DNA of 64,000 nt from Amycolatopsis circi (GTDB lineage Bacteria; Actinomycetota; Actinomycetes; Mycobacteriales; Pseudonocardiaceae). A program made the translations under genes and the position numbers. Positions 49,901 through 59,348 of the stretch are shown in pieces. The notes under the pieces are model-generated. The model ran no database searches. It saw nothing but the letters and a program-made list of their open reading frames with translations, and had not been told where the DNA came from. Each line of letters opens with the position of its first letter. Within the stretch, counting starts at the first letter, position 1. The stretch lies in the NCBI RefSeq assembly GCF_003385235.1, contig NZ_PQIA01000040.1:1-64000 (forward strand), given 5' to 3'.

Positions 49901-50745
49901 TGAGACTGTCCATTCTCGACAACGGGCATCGCCTGCGAGCCAAGATGTTCCTGTCGATCACGTCGAAGCAGCCGCCGGACATCGTGAAGATGCTGCTGTA
50001 CCGTCCGGGTTTTTTCACCCGGCCGTTGCTGGATGTCACCGCTCCGGCGATGCGCGGCCCGTCGTTCTGGACTGCCGGGGAACGCGAATTCCTCGCCATG
50101 TCAACGGCTTTGCTGCACGAGTGCCCGTTCTGCATCGACTCGCACGCAGAGCTGACCCGGATTGCTGGACACGGCGAGATCGATCCCTCGCAACCTGACG
50201 AGGCGCGGCCTGAAGTGCGCACTGTTCGGGCGTTTCTGGAGACCGTCACGCTGAATCCGGACCAGATCGTGCTGCCGGATCTTCCTTCCGCGGCGCTTCA
50301 TGAGGCGCTGCGGGTGAATCTGGTGTGGAACGTCGTGAACCGGCTCGCGAACGCGTTCGGTTTCGTGCTCCGGGAAGGCCAGCTGGAGAGCGGGACCCGG
50401 GCCCTGCACCGGTTCGGGTACCGGTTCCCTGGCTTCCTGCTCGCCGGTGGCCCGAAGGGAACGCACGAGGATCCGGTGGAGAACATGCGGTATTCGGTCT
50501 TCACCGCCCCCGCAGTGACCGACCAGGCGCTTCGCGGCGCGGCGGCAACCGGGAACGGTTTACCCGCGCCGTTGCAGCCGTTCGCGGCGAAAGTCCGCGA
50601 CGCGTCCTACCGGCTCACTGACGCCGATTTCGCCGAGCTGGCCACGAAATACCAGGAAGACGAGGTCTACGAAATCACCGTCGCCGCAGCGGTGGGCGCT
50701 GCCTTGCGCAGTTTCGACGCGGGACAACAGAAACTCGCCGCATAA
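49900..50745 (+). CDS. AhpD/carboxymuconolactone-decarboxylase-like protein
   Basis: Protein of 281 residues with the AhpD-type redox motif HECPFCIDSHAE (CxxC near 75-78) and the all-helical fold expected for the family. ATG 49900 overlaps the stop of the sigma gene as TGATG, so it is the likely target and partner of the ECF sigma factor. A peroxidase-like redox role is inferred from the CxxC and the histidine two residues after. Confidence 0.8.
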   Translation: MRLSILDNGHRLRAKMFLSITSKQPPDIVKMLLYRPGFFTRPLLDVTAPAMRGPSFWTAGEREFLAMSTALLHECPFCIDSHAELTRIAGHGEIDPSQPDEARPEVRTVRAFLETVTLNPDQIVLPDLPSAALHEALRVNLVWNVVNRLANAFGFVLREGQLESGTRALHRFGYRFPGFLLAGGPKGTHEDPVENMRYSVFTAPAVTDQALRGAAATGNGLPAPLQPFAAKVRDASYRLTDADFAELATKYQEDEVYEITVAAAVGAALRSFDAGQQKLAA

Positions 50746-50790
50746 CGCGAACCGGCGGCCAGGATTCCACACCCGGCCGCCGGTTCGCGT
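50745..50790. terminator. Bidirectional terminator
   Basis: 15-bp perfect arms CGCGAACCGGCGGCC / GGCCGCCGGTTCGCG, between two convergent genes. Confidence 0.85.
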
Positions 50791-50801
50791 CAGTCATCCG
50801 C

Positions 50802-51698
50802 TCAGGGGCGGTAAAGCTCCTTGGCGACGTCGATGTTGTCGTTCTTGTCGACGTGGATCTCGGCCAGCGGCGGGGTCGGGCCGGTCAGAGCCTCCATCAG
50901 CGCCTGTTCGGTGCACGGGTTCGTGCCGCGGCCCTGCTGGTCGATGGCCACTTCGCCGCCGGGGCACAGTTCGGCCGCGCCGAACACCTGCGCGGTCTTG
51001 CTCACCGGCAGCCGGTAGGTCTTGCCGTCGCCGGGAACCGGCACGAAGTGCCCGTTGTCCGCGCCGCCCTTCTTCCAGGTGATCAGCTGGAACTGGGCCA
51101 TGTTGACCGAACGGTCGAACCCGGTGAACTGCACGGTCTGCGTCGTGTTCGGGAAGCGGCGCGTCGGCGCGGCGGGCTGCTGACCGGAGCCCTTGCCCGC
51201 GGTCGGCGCGGTCTTGATCATGAACTCGGAGCCGCCGTCCTTGCCGCAGTTCACGACGCCCTGGGCGAATTCTTCTTCCGCGCCCAATGCGCAGTCCCAG
51301 TGCCCCTCGATTCCGAGAACGCGGTGGCCGGGGCCTTCGCCCTGCGACGGCGCCAATTCGTAGTACTTCGTCATCACATTGAACGCTTCGACGCAGCCCG
51401 GAACGGATCCGTTCGCGCTTTCCACGGCAATCAGGTCCATTTTCGGGCCGTTGGCCGGGCCGACCTGTCCGCCGAGCTTGCTGCAGTTCACGTCGCCGTC
51501 CGGGAGGGCGGTAGTGCCCGCCGCACCGGCCGAGCCGCCCTGCGGGCCCTGCTTGACCGCCGCCGCGTCGGAAATGCTCTTCGCCGCGGAACCATTTCCG
51601 TCGACATTGTTTCCGCTGCACGCGGAAAGCAACGCGGTCGCGGCGACGGCCCCGCCGACCATGACCAGCTTCATCGACTTCATCGCGGTGAATCCCAT
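50802..51698 (-). CDS. Secreted lipoprotein, 298 aa
   Basis: A lipoprotein signal peptide is clear (KLVMVGGAVAATALLSAC, lipobox LLSAC). The mature protein has six or more cysteines spread in pairs (NCSKLGG, VPGCVEAF, WDCALG, VNCGKDG, ELCPGG, NPCTEQ), suggesting a disulfide-bonded extracytoplasmic fold. A repeated Gly/Ala/Gln-rich segment follows the anchor. Start ATG 51698 has GGGGAG upstream. Function unknown. Confidence 0.82.
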   Translation of the reverse strand: MGFTAMKSMKLVMVGGAVAATALLSACSGNNVDGNGSAAKSISDAAAVKQGPQGGSAGAAGTTALPDGDVNCSKLGGQVGPANGPKMDLIAVESANGSVPGCVEAFNVMTKYYELAPSQGEGPGHRVLGIEGHWDCALGAEEEFAQGVVNCGKDGGSEFMIKTAPTAGKGSGQQPAAPTRRFPNTTQTVQFTGFDRSVNMAQFQLITWKKGGADNGHFVPVPGDGKTYRLPVSKTAQVFGAAELCPGGEVAIDQQGRGTNPCTEQALMEALTGPTPPLAEIHVDKNDNIDVAKELYRP

Positions 51699-51855
51699 TT
51701 TGTGCTCCCCGTGTCCTTTGGCGAATCTCTGCCCCCAAAGACGCGAAGCACCGAATGACGTTGCCCGGAAGTTCCGCCGACGGCCATAGTTGCCCCAATG
51801 CCACCCCGGCGTGGTCCGTGCGGGCACGACCTCGGCCGGCGTCGCAACCCCCGGC

Positions 51856-51966
51856 CTAGAACACGTCGCGCAGGGTCTCCAGGAGGCGGGCGATGTTCGC
51901 CTCGTCGCGAACGACCAGGCCCGCCTGCCGCAACATCGCGAGGTACTGCAAGGTGGTCGACTAGCC
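51856..51966 (-). pseudogene. Remnant of a HTH regulator C-terminus
   Basis: Minus-strand frame STTLQYLAMLRQAGLVVRDE, then LLETLRDVF and stop, resembling the recognition helix and C-terminus of a helix-turn-helix (ArsR/PadR-like) regulator. A stop codon lies directly upstream in frame, so only the tail is left. Divergent from the oxidoreductase remnant. Confidence 0.4.
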
Positions 51967-52012
51967 ATGGCCGACGCGCTGCTGGATGTCGGTCACGCAG
52001 ACGCCGACCTCG

Positions 52013-52618
52013 ATGCGCGTGGTGGAACTCGTCCGCTTCGGTGCCGCGGACGCCGCGTTCGCCGCCCGCCAGCTACCAAGCCCCGTCCCCGGGCCGGGTC
52101 AGGTGCTGGTGCGCGTGGAAGCCGCATCCGTGAACCCGCTTGACCTGCAGACCCGGCGCGGCGACTACCGCGACGAGGTCGCGCTGCCCGCGGTGATCGG
52201 CAACGACGTGTCCAGCGTGATGGTCAAGACTGGCTCCGGGGCAGACGACTTCGAGCGGGCGACGAGGTCTGGTACCTGGCACCGGTGTTCGCCGCGCAGG
52301 GCACCTACGCCGAGTATCACGTGGTCGACCAGGCGCTAGTCGCACGCAAGCCTGGAGGGTTGTCGCATGTCGAAGCGGCCGGTCTCGCGCTCGTGGGCGT
52401 GACGGCGTGGGAGTCGCTGGTCGAACGCGCCGGGATGCGGGCCGGGGCACGGGTGCTGGTGCATGGTGGAGCGGGGCCGACTGGTCGACCAGGGCAAGCT
52501 CCGGCCGGTGATCGGCGCTGTGCTCCCGCTGTCCGACGTCGCAAAGGCGCACGCCTTGGTGGAGGGCGGCTCCGCTGGCGGACGTCCGCGCGGCAAGGTC
52601 GCCATCGCGGTGGGCTAG
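52013..52618 (+). pseudogene. Quinone-oxidoreductase-like MDR pseudogene
   Basis: The N-terminal GroES-like part is intact (PGPGQVLVRVEAASVNPLDL, then VIGNDVSSVMV). A frameshift near 52255 moves the frame to WYLAPVFAAQGTYAEYHVVD and LALVGVTAWESLVERAGM. After GARVLVHGGAG the nucleotide-binding half is missing, and the frame resumes with GRLVDQGKLRPVIG ... GKVAIAVG and stop. At least one frameshift and one deletion, so a decayed zinc-independent MDR gene. Confidence 0.8.
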
Positions 52619-53217
52619 GCCGTGATACCGAGCGCCGCCAGCCACACCCGAGTCAGGGTCGCGGCCGCGTCGTCCAGCGAGCTGTCAGCGACAAACGCCT
52701 GATAGAAGACGCGTTCGGTCATCCAGACCAGCGCCGCAGCAACCTCAGCCGCGGTTCCAGACGGCATTCCGGCGCGCTCGGCGACACCGCGCATGGTGTC
52801 GGCGAGCGCGACCACCGCGGAGCGCCACGCCTGGTCGATCGCCGGAACCGACGGCGACAGTTCAACCGCCGTGCGCATCACCGTGCCGTGCTCGCGCCAC
52901 ATCCGCGCGGTCTGCTCGACCCCCTGCCGGACCGCGTCGCCGGGATCGGCAGCACCCGCGTCCACCGCGTCGACCTCCGTGCGCAGCTTGGTCACGGTCC
53001 GCTCGACCAGCGCGGCGAGCACCTCGTTCTTGGACCCGAAGTAGAAGTACAGCGCGCCCCGGGTGATCCCGGCTTCCTGCGCGATCGTCGCGACGGTCAT
53101 GGACGCTCCGCCGGTCGAGTTCAGCTGCTGCTCCGCCGCGTCGAGAATCGCGCGTTCGCGCAGGTCCCCCTTGGTCGGAGCCGTCCGGCGACGGGTCCGG
53201 GTGCCTTGCTCTTCCAC
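52615..53217 (-). CDS. TetR-family regulator
   Basis: TetR regulator of about 200 residues (TVATIAQEAGITRGALYFYF, then GSKNEVLAALVERT as HTH). Start GTG 53217 is used; a TTG at 53223 precedes it in frame and no ribosome site decides. Its stop overlaps that of the oxidoreductase remnant by two bases. It is divergent from the SDR gene, with about 70 bp between, and probably regulates it. Confidence 0.88.
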   Translation of the reverse strand: MEEQGTRTRRRTAPTKGDLRERAILDAAEQQLNSTGGASMTVATIAQEAGITRGALYFYFGSKNEVLAALVERTVTKLRTEVDAVDAGAADPGDAVRQGVEQTARMWREHGTVMRTAVELSPSVPAIDQAWRSAVVALADTMRGVAERAGMPSGTAAEVAAALVWMTERVFYQAFVADSSLDDAAATLTRVWLAALGITA

Positions 53218-53289
53218 CTGCAAGTTCTATCACGCCGACTATTTTTGACGCAGTGCAGATTTTTCTCGGCACGGTGTAGAGTTCACTTC

Positions 53290-54141
53290 ATGACCAAGCT
53301 CTTCCTGATCACCGGTGCCAGCTCCGGCCTCGGCCGCGCGTTCGCCGAGGCGGCGCTCCAAGCCGGGCACACCGTCGTCGGCACCGTCCGCAAGCAGGCC
53401 GACGCCGAGGCGTTCGAGCAGCTCCAGCCGGGGAAATCGCTCGCGCGCATCCTTGATGTCACCGACGACGACGCGGTGTTCCGGACCGTCGACGAGATCG
53501 AGGCCGAGGTAGGCCCGATCGACGTCGTCATCGCCAACGCCGGGTACGGCCACGAGGGCGTCTTCGAAGAGTCGACGATGGCCGAACTGCGCGCGCAGTT
53601 CGAGGTCAACGTGTTCGGCGTCGTCGCGACAGTGAAGGCAGTGCTGCCGTACCTGCGGCAGCGGCGGCGCGGGCACATCCTCGGCGTCACGTCGATGGCC
53701 GGGCTGATCACCGTGCCGGGCACGTCCTTTTATCAAGGCAGCAAGTACGCCGTGGAAGGCATTCTCGAGACCGTCGGCAAGGAGGTCGCCCCGTTCGGCG
53801 TGCACGTCACCGCGATCGCGCCGGGTTCGTTCCGCACGGACTGGGCGGGCCGCTCGATGGTCCGCACCGACCGTTCCGTGCCGGACTACGACCAGGTGAT
53901 GGACCCGATCCGCGAACACCGCCTCGCCGCCAGCGGCAAACAGCTCGGCAACCCGCGAAAGGCCGCGGAAGCCGTGCTGCGCATCCTCGACGTCCCGAAC
54001 CCGCCCGCGCACCTGGTCCTCGGCTCCGACGCGCTACGCCTCGTCGCGAACGGCCGGGCTGCGGTCGACAAGGAGATCGAGGAATGGGCCGAGCTGAGCA
54101 GGTCCACCGATTTCCCGGACGGAGCCCAGCTTCCCGGTTGA
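53290..54141 (+). CDS. Short-chain dehydrogenase/reductase
   Basis: Classical SDR of 283 residues. Cofactor motif TGASSGLGRAF, NAGYGHEG, catalytic serine in LGVTSMAGLI and the YxxxK as FYQGSKYAVEG. The arginine pair after the cofactor motif (VRKQADAE) hints at NADP preference. Start ATG 53290; the large upstream frame belongs to the pseudogene. Divergent from a TetR gene. Confidence 0.92.
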   Translation: MTKLFLITGASSGLGRAFAEAALQAGHTVVGTVRKQADAEAFEQLQPGKSLARILDVTDDDAVFRTVDEIEAEVGPIDVVIANAGYGHEGVFEESTMAELRAQFEVNVFGVVATVKAVLPYLRQRRRGHILGVTSMAGLITVPGTSFYQGSKYAVEGILETVGKEVAPFGVHVTAIAPGSFRTDWAGRSMVRTDRSVPDYDQVMDPIREHRLAASGKQLGNPRKAAEAVLRILDVPNPPAHLVLGSDALRLVANGRAAVDKEIEEWAELSRSTDFPDGAQLPG

Positions 54142-54477
54142 GCGGTTCAGCCGACGTACGCGGTGAAAGAATGCTTAGCCTCCGGCGCATGCCGCACTGG
54201 TTCGGCTGCACAGCACATCGGCACACCGCGCGGCGTCTCCGGAGACGCCGCGCAAAAGGCTCAACGCGCTACCCGTTCAGAGCCGAAGCCCACCACACAG
54301 AACTCTGGCACGCCGCCGCTGGTCCGCCTCGCCTGGCGTTCCGGCGCGCCATCGGCCGCCGCCACGCCCAGCACGCTGCCCGCCTAACGCACACTCCGCG
54401 CGCAAGAACCCCTACCCCCGCTGCGCCACTCCGGCACAGGGGCGTCCCAGCCCGAAGACCCGGACGCCCCCACCGGG
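54142..54477. other. Intergenic region with a perfect palindrome
   Basis: About 335 bp. A perfect 26-bp palindrome (GCGCGGCGTCTCC and its complement, 54228-54253), followed by AAAAGG, is a likely terminator for the SDR gene and the converging hydroxylase operon. No gene seen. Confidence 0.65.
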
Positions 54478-56649
54478 TCACTCCACCAGCAGATCCTCAA
54501 TCATGATCGGAATGCTCCGCACCCGGATCCCGGTCGCGTTGCACACCGCGTTCGCCACCGCGGCCGCCATGCCCACCGCGCCGATCTCGCCTACTCCGCG
54601 GGCTCCGACCGCGTTGTGCAGCGTGTCCGGGTATTCGACGAACTGCACGTCGATCTCCGGGATGTCGGCGTTGACCGGCAGCAGGTAGCTCGCGAAGTCC
54701 GCGTTCGCGGGGCGTCCGCTCGGCTCCACTTCCAGCCCCTCGTGCAGGGCCGCCGACACGCCCCAGATCATCCCGCCGGACAGCTGGCTCCTGGCCTGCG
54801 TCGGGTTGATGATCCGGCCGCCGTCGAAGACGCCCAGCATCCTCGACACCCGCACCTCGCGGGTCAGCCGGTGGACCCGGACCTCGCAGAACTGTGCGCC
54901 GAACGAGCTGAACGAATGCTTCGTCATCTCCTCGCCGGGCGCGGAGGAACCCCTGGCGGACAAGGATTCCCGGCCGATCGCGCGCAGCAGTTCACCGAAC
55001 GGCATGGTCCCGCGGTTGCCGTGCAGCAGGCCCTCGGCGTACGTCACCACCTCGCCCTCGAACGGCGCGCCCGGCTCGGCGGCGAGTGCCACCAGTTCGT
55101 CGAGCAGTTCGGTGGCCGCGAGCATGATCGCGGTGCCGGTGCTCGCCGTGGCCGTCGAGCCGCCCGACATTCCGCCCGGCGCGTACCGGGAATCGCCCAG
55201 GTGCGGGGTGACGCGCTCCGGATCGATGTCGAGGGATTCGGCCCCGATCGTGGCCAGCACGGTGAGCAGCCCGGTGCCCGGGTCCGCCCCGCTCGTGGAC
55301 ACGTCCGCGGTCTCGTCCGCGTTGAGCGTGATCTCGACCGTCGCCGGGAAGCGGAGCCCCGGGAACATCGCCGTCGCCGTGCCCATGCCGACGAGCCAGT
55401 CCCCGTCGACGTGCCCGCGCGGCGACCGGTTCGCCCAGCCGAACCGCTGCGCCCCGACCTCGTAGCACTCGTCGAGGTGCTTGCTCGACCACTGCAGGTC
55501 GACCCCGGGAGGAGCGAGCGAACTGTTGCGCCTCCGCAGTTCGATCGGGTCCATCTCGAGCGCGATCGCGAGTTCGTCGACGGCGCTTTCGAGCGCGAAC
55601 GAGCCCGACGCCTCCCCCGGCGCGCGCATGAACGTGCCCGGCGGGATGTGCAGCGGCACCATTTTCTGGCTGATCGACAGGTTCTGCGTCGCGTACCACT
55701 CGCGCGAGGTGCCGTGCGACGTCGGCTCCACAAAGGACCGGCTCATCGACGTGGCCGACCAGGAATCGTGCTGCACCGCGATCAGCGTGCCGTCGCGGTC
55801 CGCGCCCAGTGCGACCTTCTGCACCGTCGCCGGCCGGTTCGCGGTCGCCGTGAACACCTGCTCGCGGGTGAGCGCGCACTTCACCGGACGGTCCAGCGCC
55901 TTGGCGGCCGCCGCGGCCAGCATCCCCGGTGCCGAGGTGCCCGCCTTGCCGCCGAACGCCCCGCCCACGTACGGGTTCACCGCGTGGATGGCCGACGGCT
56001 CGATGCCCAGCACCCCGGACATTTCCATGGCCTGCAGGTGACTGGCCTGGTTTCCGCTGTAGAGGGTGAGTTCGCCGCCGTCCCATTTCGCGACCGCCGA
56101 ATGCGGTTCCATGGCCGCGTGGTTCTGCGTCGCGGTGCGGTAGGTCTGCGAGACGACGACCGGACTCTGCGCCAGTGCGTCCACAATGGACTCGACACCG
56201 TCGGAGAGGACCTCGATCGACGGCGGGGCTCCCCGGCTCTCCGGTGCGTCCTCCGCGGTCGCGAGCCCGTCCTCCATCGACGTCAGCGCGGGCTTCTCCT
56301 GGTAGGTGACCTCGATCAGCCCCGCCGCGTCCCGCGCCTGTTCGAACGTCTCCGCGACGACCAGCCCGATCGGCTGCCCGTAGAACACCACGTCCCGGTC
56401 GTGCAGCGGCAGCCACACGTCGCCCATCAGCTGCGACTTGAACGGGTGCAGTTCGAGCGGGTCGAACGGGCTGTAGACGCCGACCACCCCGGGCGCGCCC
56501 TTCGCCGCGGTCACGTCCATCGCGGTGATCTCGCCGTGCGCGATCGTGCTGAGCACGATGTAGCCGTACAGCATGCCGGGGAACGTGCGGTCCAGCGCGT
56601 AATCGGCCTGGCCGGTGACTTTCCGCGGAGCGTCCAGCCGCGCGTTCAT
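54478..56649 (-). CDS. Molybdenum hydroxylase, molybdopterin-binding subunit
   Basis: Large subunit of 723 residues of the xanthine dehydrogenase/aldehyde oxidoreductase family, PaoC/YagR-like. Moco-binding motifs are seen (GGAFGGKAGTSAPG, FMRAPGEASGSFALES, GSTATASTGTA) and the catalytic glutamate is in GARGVGEIGAVG near the end. ATG 56649 overlaps the FAD subunit stop as ATGA. Oxidises an aldehyde or N-heterocycle; the substrate is unknown. Confidence 0.92.
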   Translation of the reverse strand: MNARLDAPRKVTGQADYALDRTFPGMLYGYIVLSTIAHGEITAMDVTAAKGAPGVVGVYSPFDPLELHPFKSQLMGDVWLPLHDRDVVFYGQPIGLVVAETFEQARDAAGLIEVTYQEKPALTSMEDGLATAEDAPESRGAPPSIEVLSDGVESIVDALAQSPVVVSQTYRTATQNHAAMEPHSAVAKWDGGELTLYSGNQASHLQAMEMSGVLGIEPSAIHAVNPYVGGAFGGKAGTSAPGMLAAAAAKALDRPVKCALTREQVFTATANRPATVQKVALGADRDGTLIAVQHDSWSATSMSRSFVEPTSHGTSREWYATQNLSISQKMVPLHIPPGTFMRAPGEASGSFALESAVDELAIALEMDPIELRRRNSSLAPPGVDLQWSSKHLDECYEVGAQRFGWANRSPRGHVDGDWLVGMGTATAMFPGLRFPATVEITLNADETADVSTSGADPGTGLLTVLATIGAESLDIDPERVTPHLGDSRYAPGGMSGGSTATASTGTAIMLAATELLDELVALAAEPGAPFEGEVVTYAEGLLHGNRGTMPFGELLRAIGRESLSARGSSAPGEEMTKHSFSSFGAQFCEVRVHRLTREVRVSRMLGVFDGGRIINPTQARSQLSGGMIWGVSAALHEGLEVEPSGRPANADFASYLLPVNADIPEIDVQFVEYPDTLHNAVGARGVGEIGAVGMAAAVANAVCNATGIRVRSIPIMIEDLLVE

Positions 56650-57608
56650 GCCCGGCTCCCTTCGGTCAGTTCGAGCAGCGCGCGGACGATCGTCCGCTTC
56701 AGCAGCGAAGGTTTGAACACGTTGCCGGACAACGGCTTCGCGCCGTCCACCGCCACCGCGGCGGCGGCCGCGAAGGCCTCCTCGGTCAGCTCCGCGCCGC
56801 GCAGCGCCTCCTCCACGGCAGGCAGCCGCCACGGCACCGTCCCGACGCCGCCGGCCGCCACTCGGGCGTCGGCGATCTTCCCGTCGCGCACGTCGAGCGC
56901 GACCGCCGCCGAGCACAGCGCGAACTCGTACGACTGCCGGTCGCGGATCTTCACGTACGTGGAGTTCTCCGCCCAGTCGAGCCGTGGCACGCGCACCTCG
57001 GTGATCAGCTCCCCAGGGCGCAGGTCGTGCTCGACCTCCGGGGTGTCGCCCGGTTCGCGGTAGAAGTCGGTCAGCGCGACCGTGCGGGTGCCCTCGGCGC
57101 TGGCCAGCACGACCTCCGCGTCAAGCGCGACCAGCGCGACCGCGACGTCGCTGGCATGCGTGGCCACGCAGGAGTCGCTCGTACCGAGGATCGCGTGCAT
57201 CCGGTTGACACCGGAAATCGCCGAACAGCCGCTGCCCGGCGAACGCCGGTTGCACGGCATGGCGACGTCGCGGAAGTACGAGCACCGCGTGCGTTGCATC
57301 AGGTTTCCGCCGATGCTGGCCATGTTCCGCAGCTGCTGCGACGCGCTGAGCAGCAGCGCGCGCGAGATCGCCGGGTACACGCCGGGATGCGCGGCGATGT
57401 CGCCCATCCGCTCCAGCGCGCCGAACCGCAGGCCGTCGGCGGTGTCGATGCCCCGCAGCGGCAGGTCGTTGATGTCCAGCACCTGCTGCGGGGTGAGGAC
57501 GTCGAGCTTCATCAGGTCAACGAGGGTGGTGCCGCCGGCCAGGTAGGTGCCCGCGCTGCCCAGCGCGTCCTCCACGGTGGCGGGTGCGGTCAGCTCAAAC
57601 GGTCGCAT
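56646..57608 (-). CDS. Molybdenum hydroxylase, FAD subunit (PaoB-like)
   Basis: FAD-binding subunit of 320 residues. The FAD pyrophosphate motif [13 protein letters not shown] is at the N-terminus and the second motif ASIGGNLMQ follows. The cysteine run [20 protein letters not shown] is the extra [4Fe-4S] site found in PaoB/YagS-type subunits. Overlaps both neighbours, ATGA with the large subunit gene and 14 bases with the 2Fe-2S gene. Confidence 0.92.
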   Translation of the reverse strand: MRPFELTAPATVEDALGSAGTYLAGGTTLVDLMKLDVLTPQQVLDINDLPLRGIDTADGLRFGALERMGDIAAHPGVYPAISRALLLSASQQLRNMASIGGNLMQRTRCSYFRDVAMPCNRRSPGSGCSAISGVNRMHAILGTSDSCVATHASDVAVALVALDAEVVLASAEGTRTVALTDFYREPGDTPEVEHDLRPGELITEVRVPRLDWAENSTYVKIRDRQSYEFALCSAAVALDVRDGKIADARVAAGGVGTVPWRLPAVEEALRGAELTEEAFAAAAAVAVDGAKPLSGNVFKPSLLKRTIVRALLELTEGSRA

Positions 57609-58047
57609 CGGCCTGCCTCGCCTGCTCCACGGCGCGCACGATGTTCGGGTACGCCGAACAACGGCACAGATTGCCGGACATGAACTCGCGGACGTCGGAG
57701 ACGTCGTCGCGCACCGCGGCGACCGCCGACATCACCTGACCGGACGTGCAGAACCCGCACTGCAGCGCGTCCTGGTCCACGAACGCCTGCTGCACCGGGT
57801 GCAGTTCGTCCTCAGTGGACAGTCCTTCGACGGTGGTGACGGGACCGCGCACGGTCGCCGCCAGCGTGAGGCAGGACAGCACCGGCTTGCCGTCGACGTG
57901 CACGGTGCAGGCGCCGCACTGGCCGCGGTCGCAGCCCTTCTTCGGGCCGGTGACGCCGAGCCGCTCGCGCAGCGCGTCCAGGAGGGTCACTCCCGGCTCG
58001 ACGCCGAGCTCCTCGGTTCTTCCATTGACTTCAAGGGAAATGTCCAC
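57595..58047 (-). CDS. Molybdenum hydroxylase, 2Fe-2S subunit
   Basis: Small subunit of 150 residues with two [2Fe-2S] centres: [20 protein letters not shown] (plant-type) and CGFCTSGQ ... CRCSAYPNI (C-terminal). The start GTG 58047 ([10 protein letters not shown]) is where family homology begins; an ATG at 58158 would add 37 atypical residues. First gene of the operon, divergent from a TetR gene with a palindrome between. Confidence 0.9.
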   Translation of the reverse strand: MDISLEVNGRTEELGVEPGVTLLDALRERLGVTGPKKGCDRGQCGACTVHVDGKPVLSCLTLAATVRGPVTTVEGLSTEDELHPVQQAFVDQDALQCGFCTSGQVMSAVAAVRDDVSDVREFMSGNLCRCSAYPNIVRAVEQARQADATV

Positions 58048-58183
58048 AGTAGGGTTCGCTTTCCCGCAGTGTCGTCCGCGGCGGACGTCCTGCGGCGTGA
58101 TGGTGGTGGTGACGGCCCTTCGGGAACACGAGCTGCTGGTGGTAAACCGGATATTCATCCGCTTGGCTCGCTTTGACCGAGGC

Positions 58184-58203
58184 TAGCGGATTAGAATCCG
58201 CTA
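58184..58203. promoter_or_regulatory. Palindromic operator of the TetR / hydroxylase pair
   Basis: TAGCGGATT-AG-AATCCGCTA is a perfect 20-bp palindrome between the divergent tetR and hydroxylase genes. Size and position are typical for a TetR operator. Confidence 0.8.
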
Positions 58204-58281
58204 CGCAACGAAGTGGAGCTACTCCAGGTGGCGCTGGAGCAGCTCCAGGTCAGGCAAGGCGAAGCAAACGCGGGAGGCGCG

Positions 58282-58833
58282 ATGCCGGTGAGCCCGCGAC
58301 GGGCGGATACCCGGCGCAACCACGAACGGATCCTGGCGGTGGCCGCGGAAACCGTCAGCCGAGCAGGAGACGTGTCGTTCAACGCGGTCGCCAAGGAAGC
58401 GGGCGTCGGCGTCGGCACGGTGTACCGGCACTTCCCCACGCCGGAATCGCTGGTGCTGGCCGTCTACGAGCGGGAGGTGAACCAGCTCGTCGAGATCGTG
58501 CCCGAATTACTCGCCAAACATTCCCCTGATCAGGCGTTGCGCGTCTGGATCGTGGACCACCTGGCGCACTACATGATGACGAAACGAGGGTTGGCCAACG
58601 CGTTGCGCGCGTCGCAGAGCGAACTGCCGACGCAGGCGTACGCGCGGATGCTCGACGCGCTGGACACCCTGCGGAAGGCCAACGCGGAAGCGGGCACGAT
58701 CCGGCCGAACCTGAAGACGGAAACCCTGATGCGCGGCCTTGGCGGGCTGTTTTTCCTTACTCCGGAAGGAGATTGGAAGGCGGAGACCGAGGGAGTGGTG
58801 GACCTGGTGTGGCACGGAATGCGGCTGGACTGA
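58282..58833 (+). CDS. TetR-family regulator of the hydroxylase operon
   Basis: TetR regulator of 183 residues (RNHERILAVAAETVSRAGDV, VAKEAGVGVGTVYRHFPT as HTH). GGGAGG stands 5 bases before ATG 58282, which decides against the longer frame starting at 58213. Divergent from the molybdenum hydroxylase genes with its probable operator between. Confidence 0.9.
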   Translation: MPVSPRRADTRRNHERILAVAAETVSRAGDVSFNAVAKEAGVGVGTVYRHFPTPESLVLAVYEREVNQLVEIVPELLAKHSPDQALRVWIVDHLAHYMMTKRGLANALRASQSELPTQAYARMLDALDTLRKANAEAGTIRPNLKTETLMRGLGGLFFLTPEGDWKAETEGVVDLVWHGMRLD

Positions 58834-58843
58834 CCGCGGCGAA

Positions 58844-58898
58844 GTCCGTGAGGGGAACCCTCAGGGAATCAGAGTCCGTGAAGGTTCCCCTCACGGAC
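58844..58898. terminator. Bidirectional terminator, second copy of the palindrome family
   Basis: Arms GTCCGTGAGGGGAACC and complement separated by about 23 bases that hold another GTCCGTGA. It is related to the palindrome at 4056-4118 and again sits between two convergent genes. Confidence 0.8.
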
Positions 58899-58909
58899 CC
58901 GTCGCGAAC

Positions 58910-59338
58910 TCACTCCGAAGTGGACAGCATCTTCAGGTCGACCCCGGCCCGCTCGAAATGCCCCCGCGGATCCGGCACCAGCTTGCGCTTCTCCAGGTCC
59001 ATCAGGCCCAGCGTGCACTTGATCTCGGCCGACAGCGTCCCGTCCAGCTTGACGATGCGCGAGGTCATCCAGAAGACCTTGCCGTCGCCGAAGGACGCGT
59101 CGCAGGTCACGTCCACCTCGTCGCCGGCGCGCAGTTCCCGCCGGTAGACGATGTTCGATTCGAGCAGCACCGGCGCGAGACGCGATTCGTGCAGGGTGTC
59201 GCTGCCGGCTGCCTCGAAGACTTCCAGCCGGGAAACCTCGCCGTACGAGTGGTACACGGCGTGGTTCAGGTGTCCCAGGGTGTCGAGTTCGTAGTGGCGC
59301 ACCTTGATCCGGGTGCGGAACGGTTCGCGGTCGGTCAC
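58910..59338 (-). CDS. Hotdog-fold acyl-CoA thioesterase
   Basis: Thioesterase-superfamily protein of 142 residues (YbgC/4HBT type). The signature HYELDTLGHLNHAVYHSYGE contains the catalytic-type aspartate and HxN-like residues. The start GTG 59338 (VTDREPFRTR) is upstream-limited by the glnE stop 10 bases away. Substrate unknown. Confidence 0.88.
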   Translation of the reverse strand: MTDREPFRTRIKVRHYELDTLGHLNHAVYHSYGEVSRLEVFEAAGSDTLHESRLAPVLLESNIVYRRELRAGDEVDVTCDASFGDGKVFWMTSRIVKLDGTLSAEIKCTLGLMDLEKRKLVPDPRGHFERAGVDLKMLSTSE

Positions 59339-59348
59339 GCAGCCCAGG

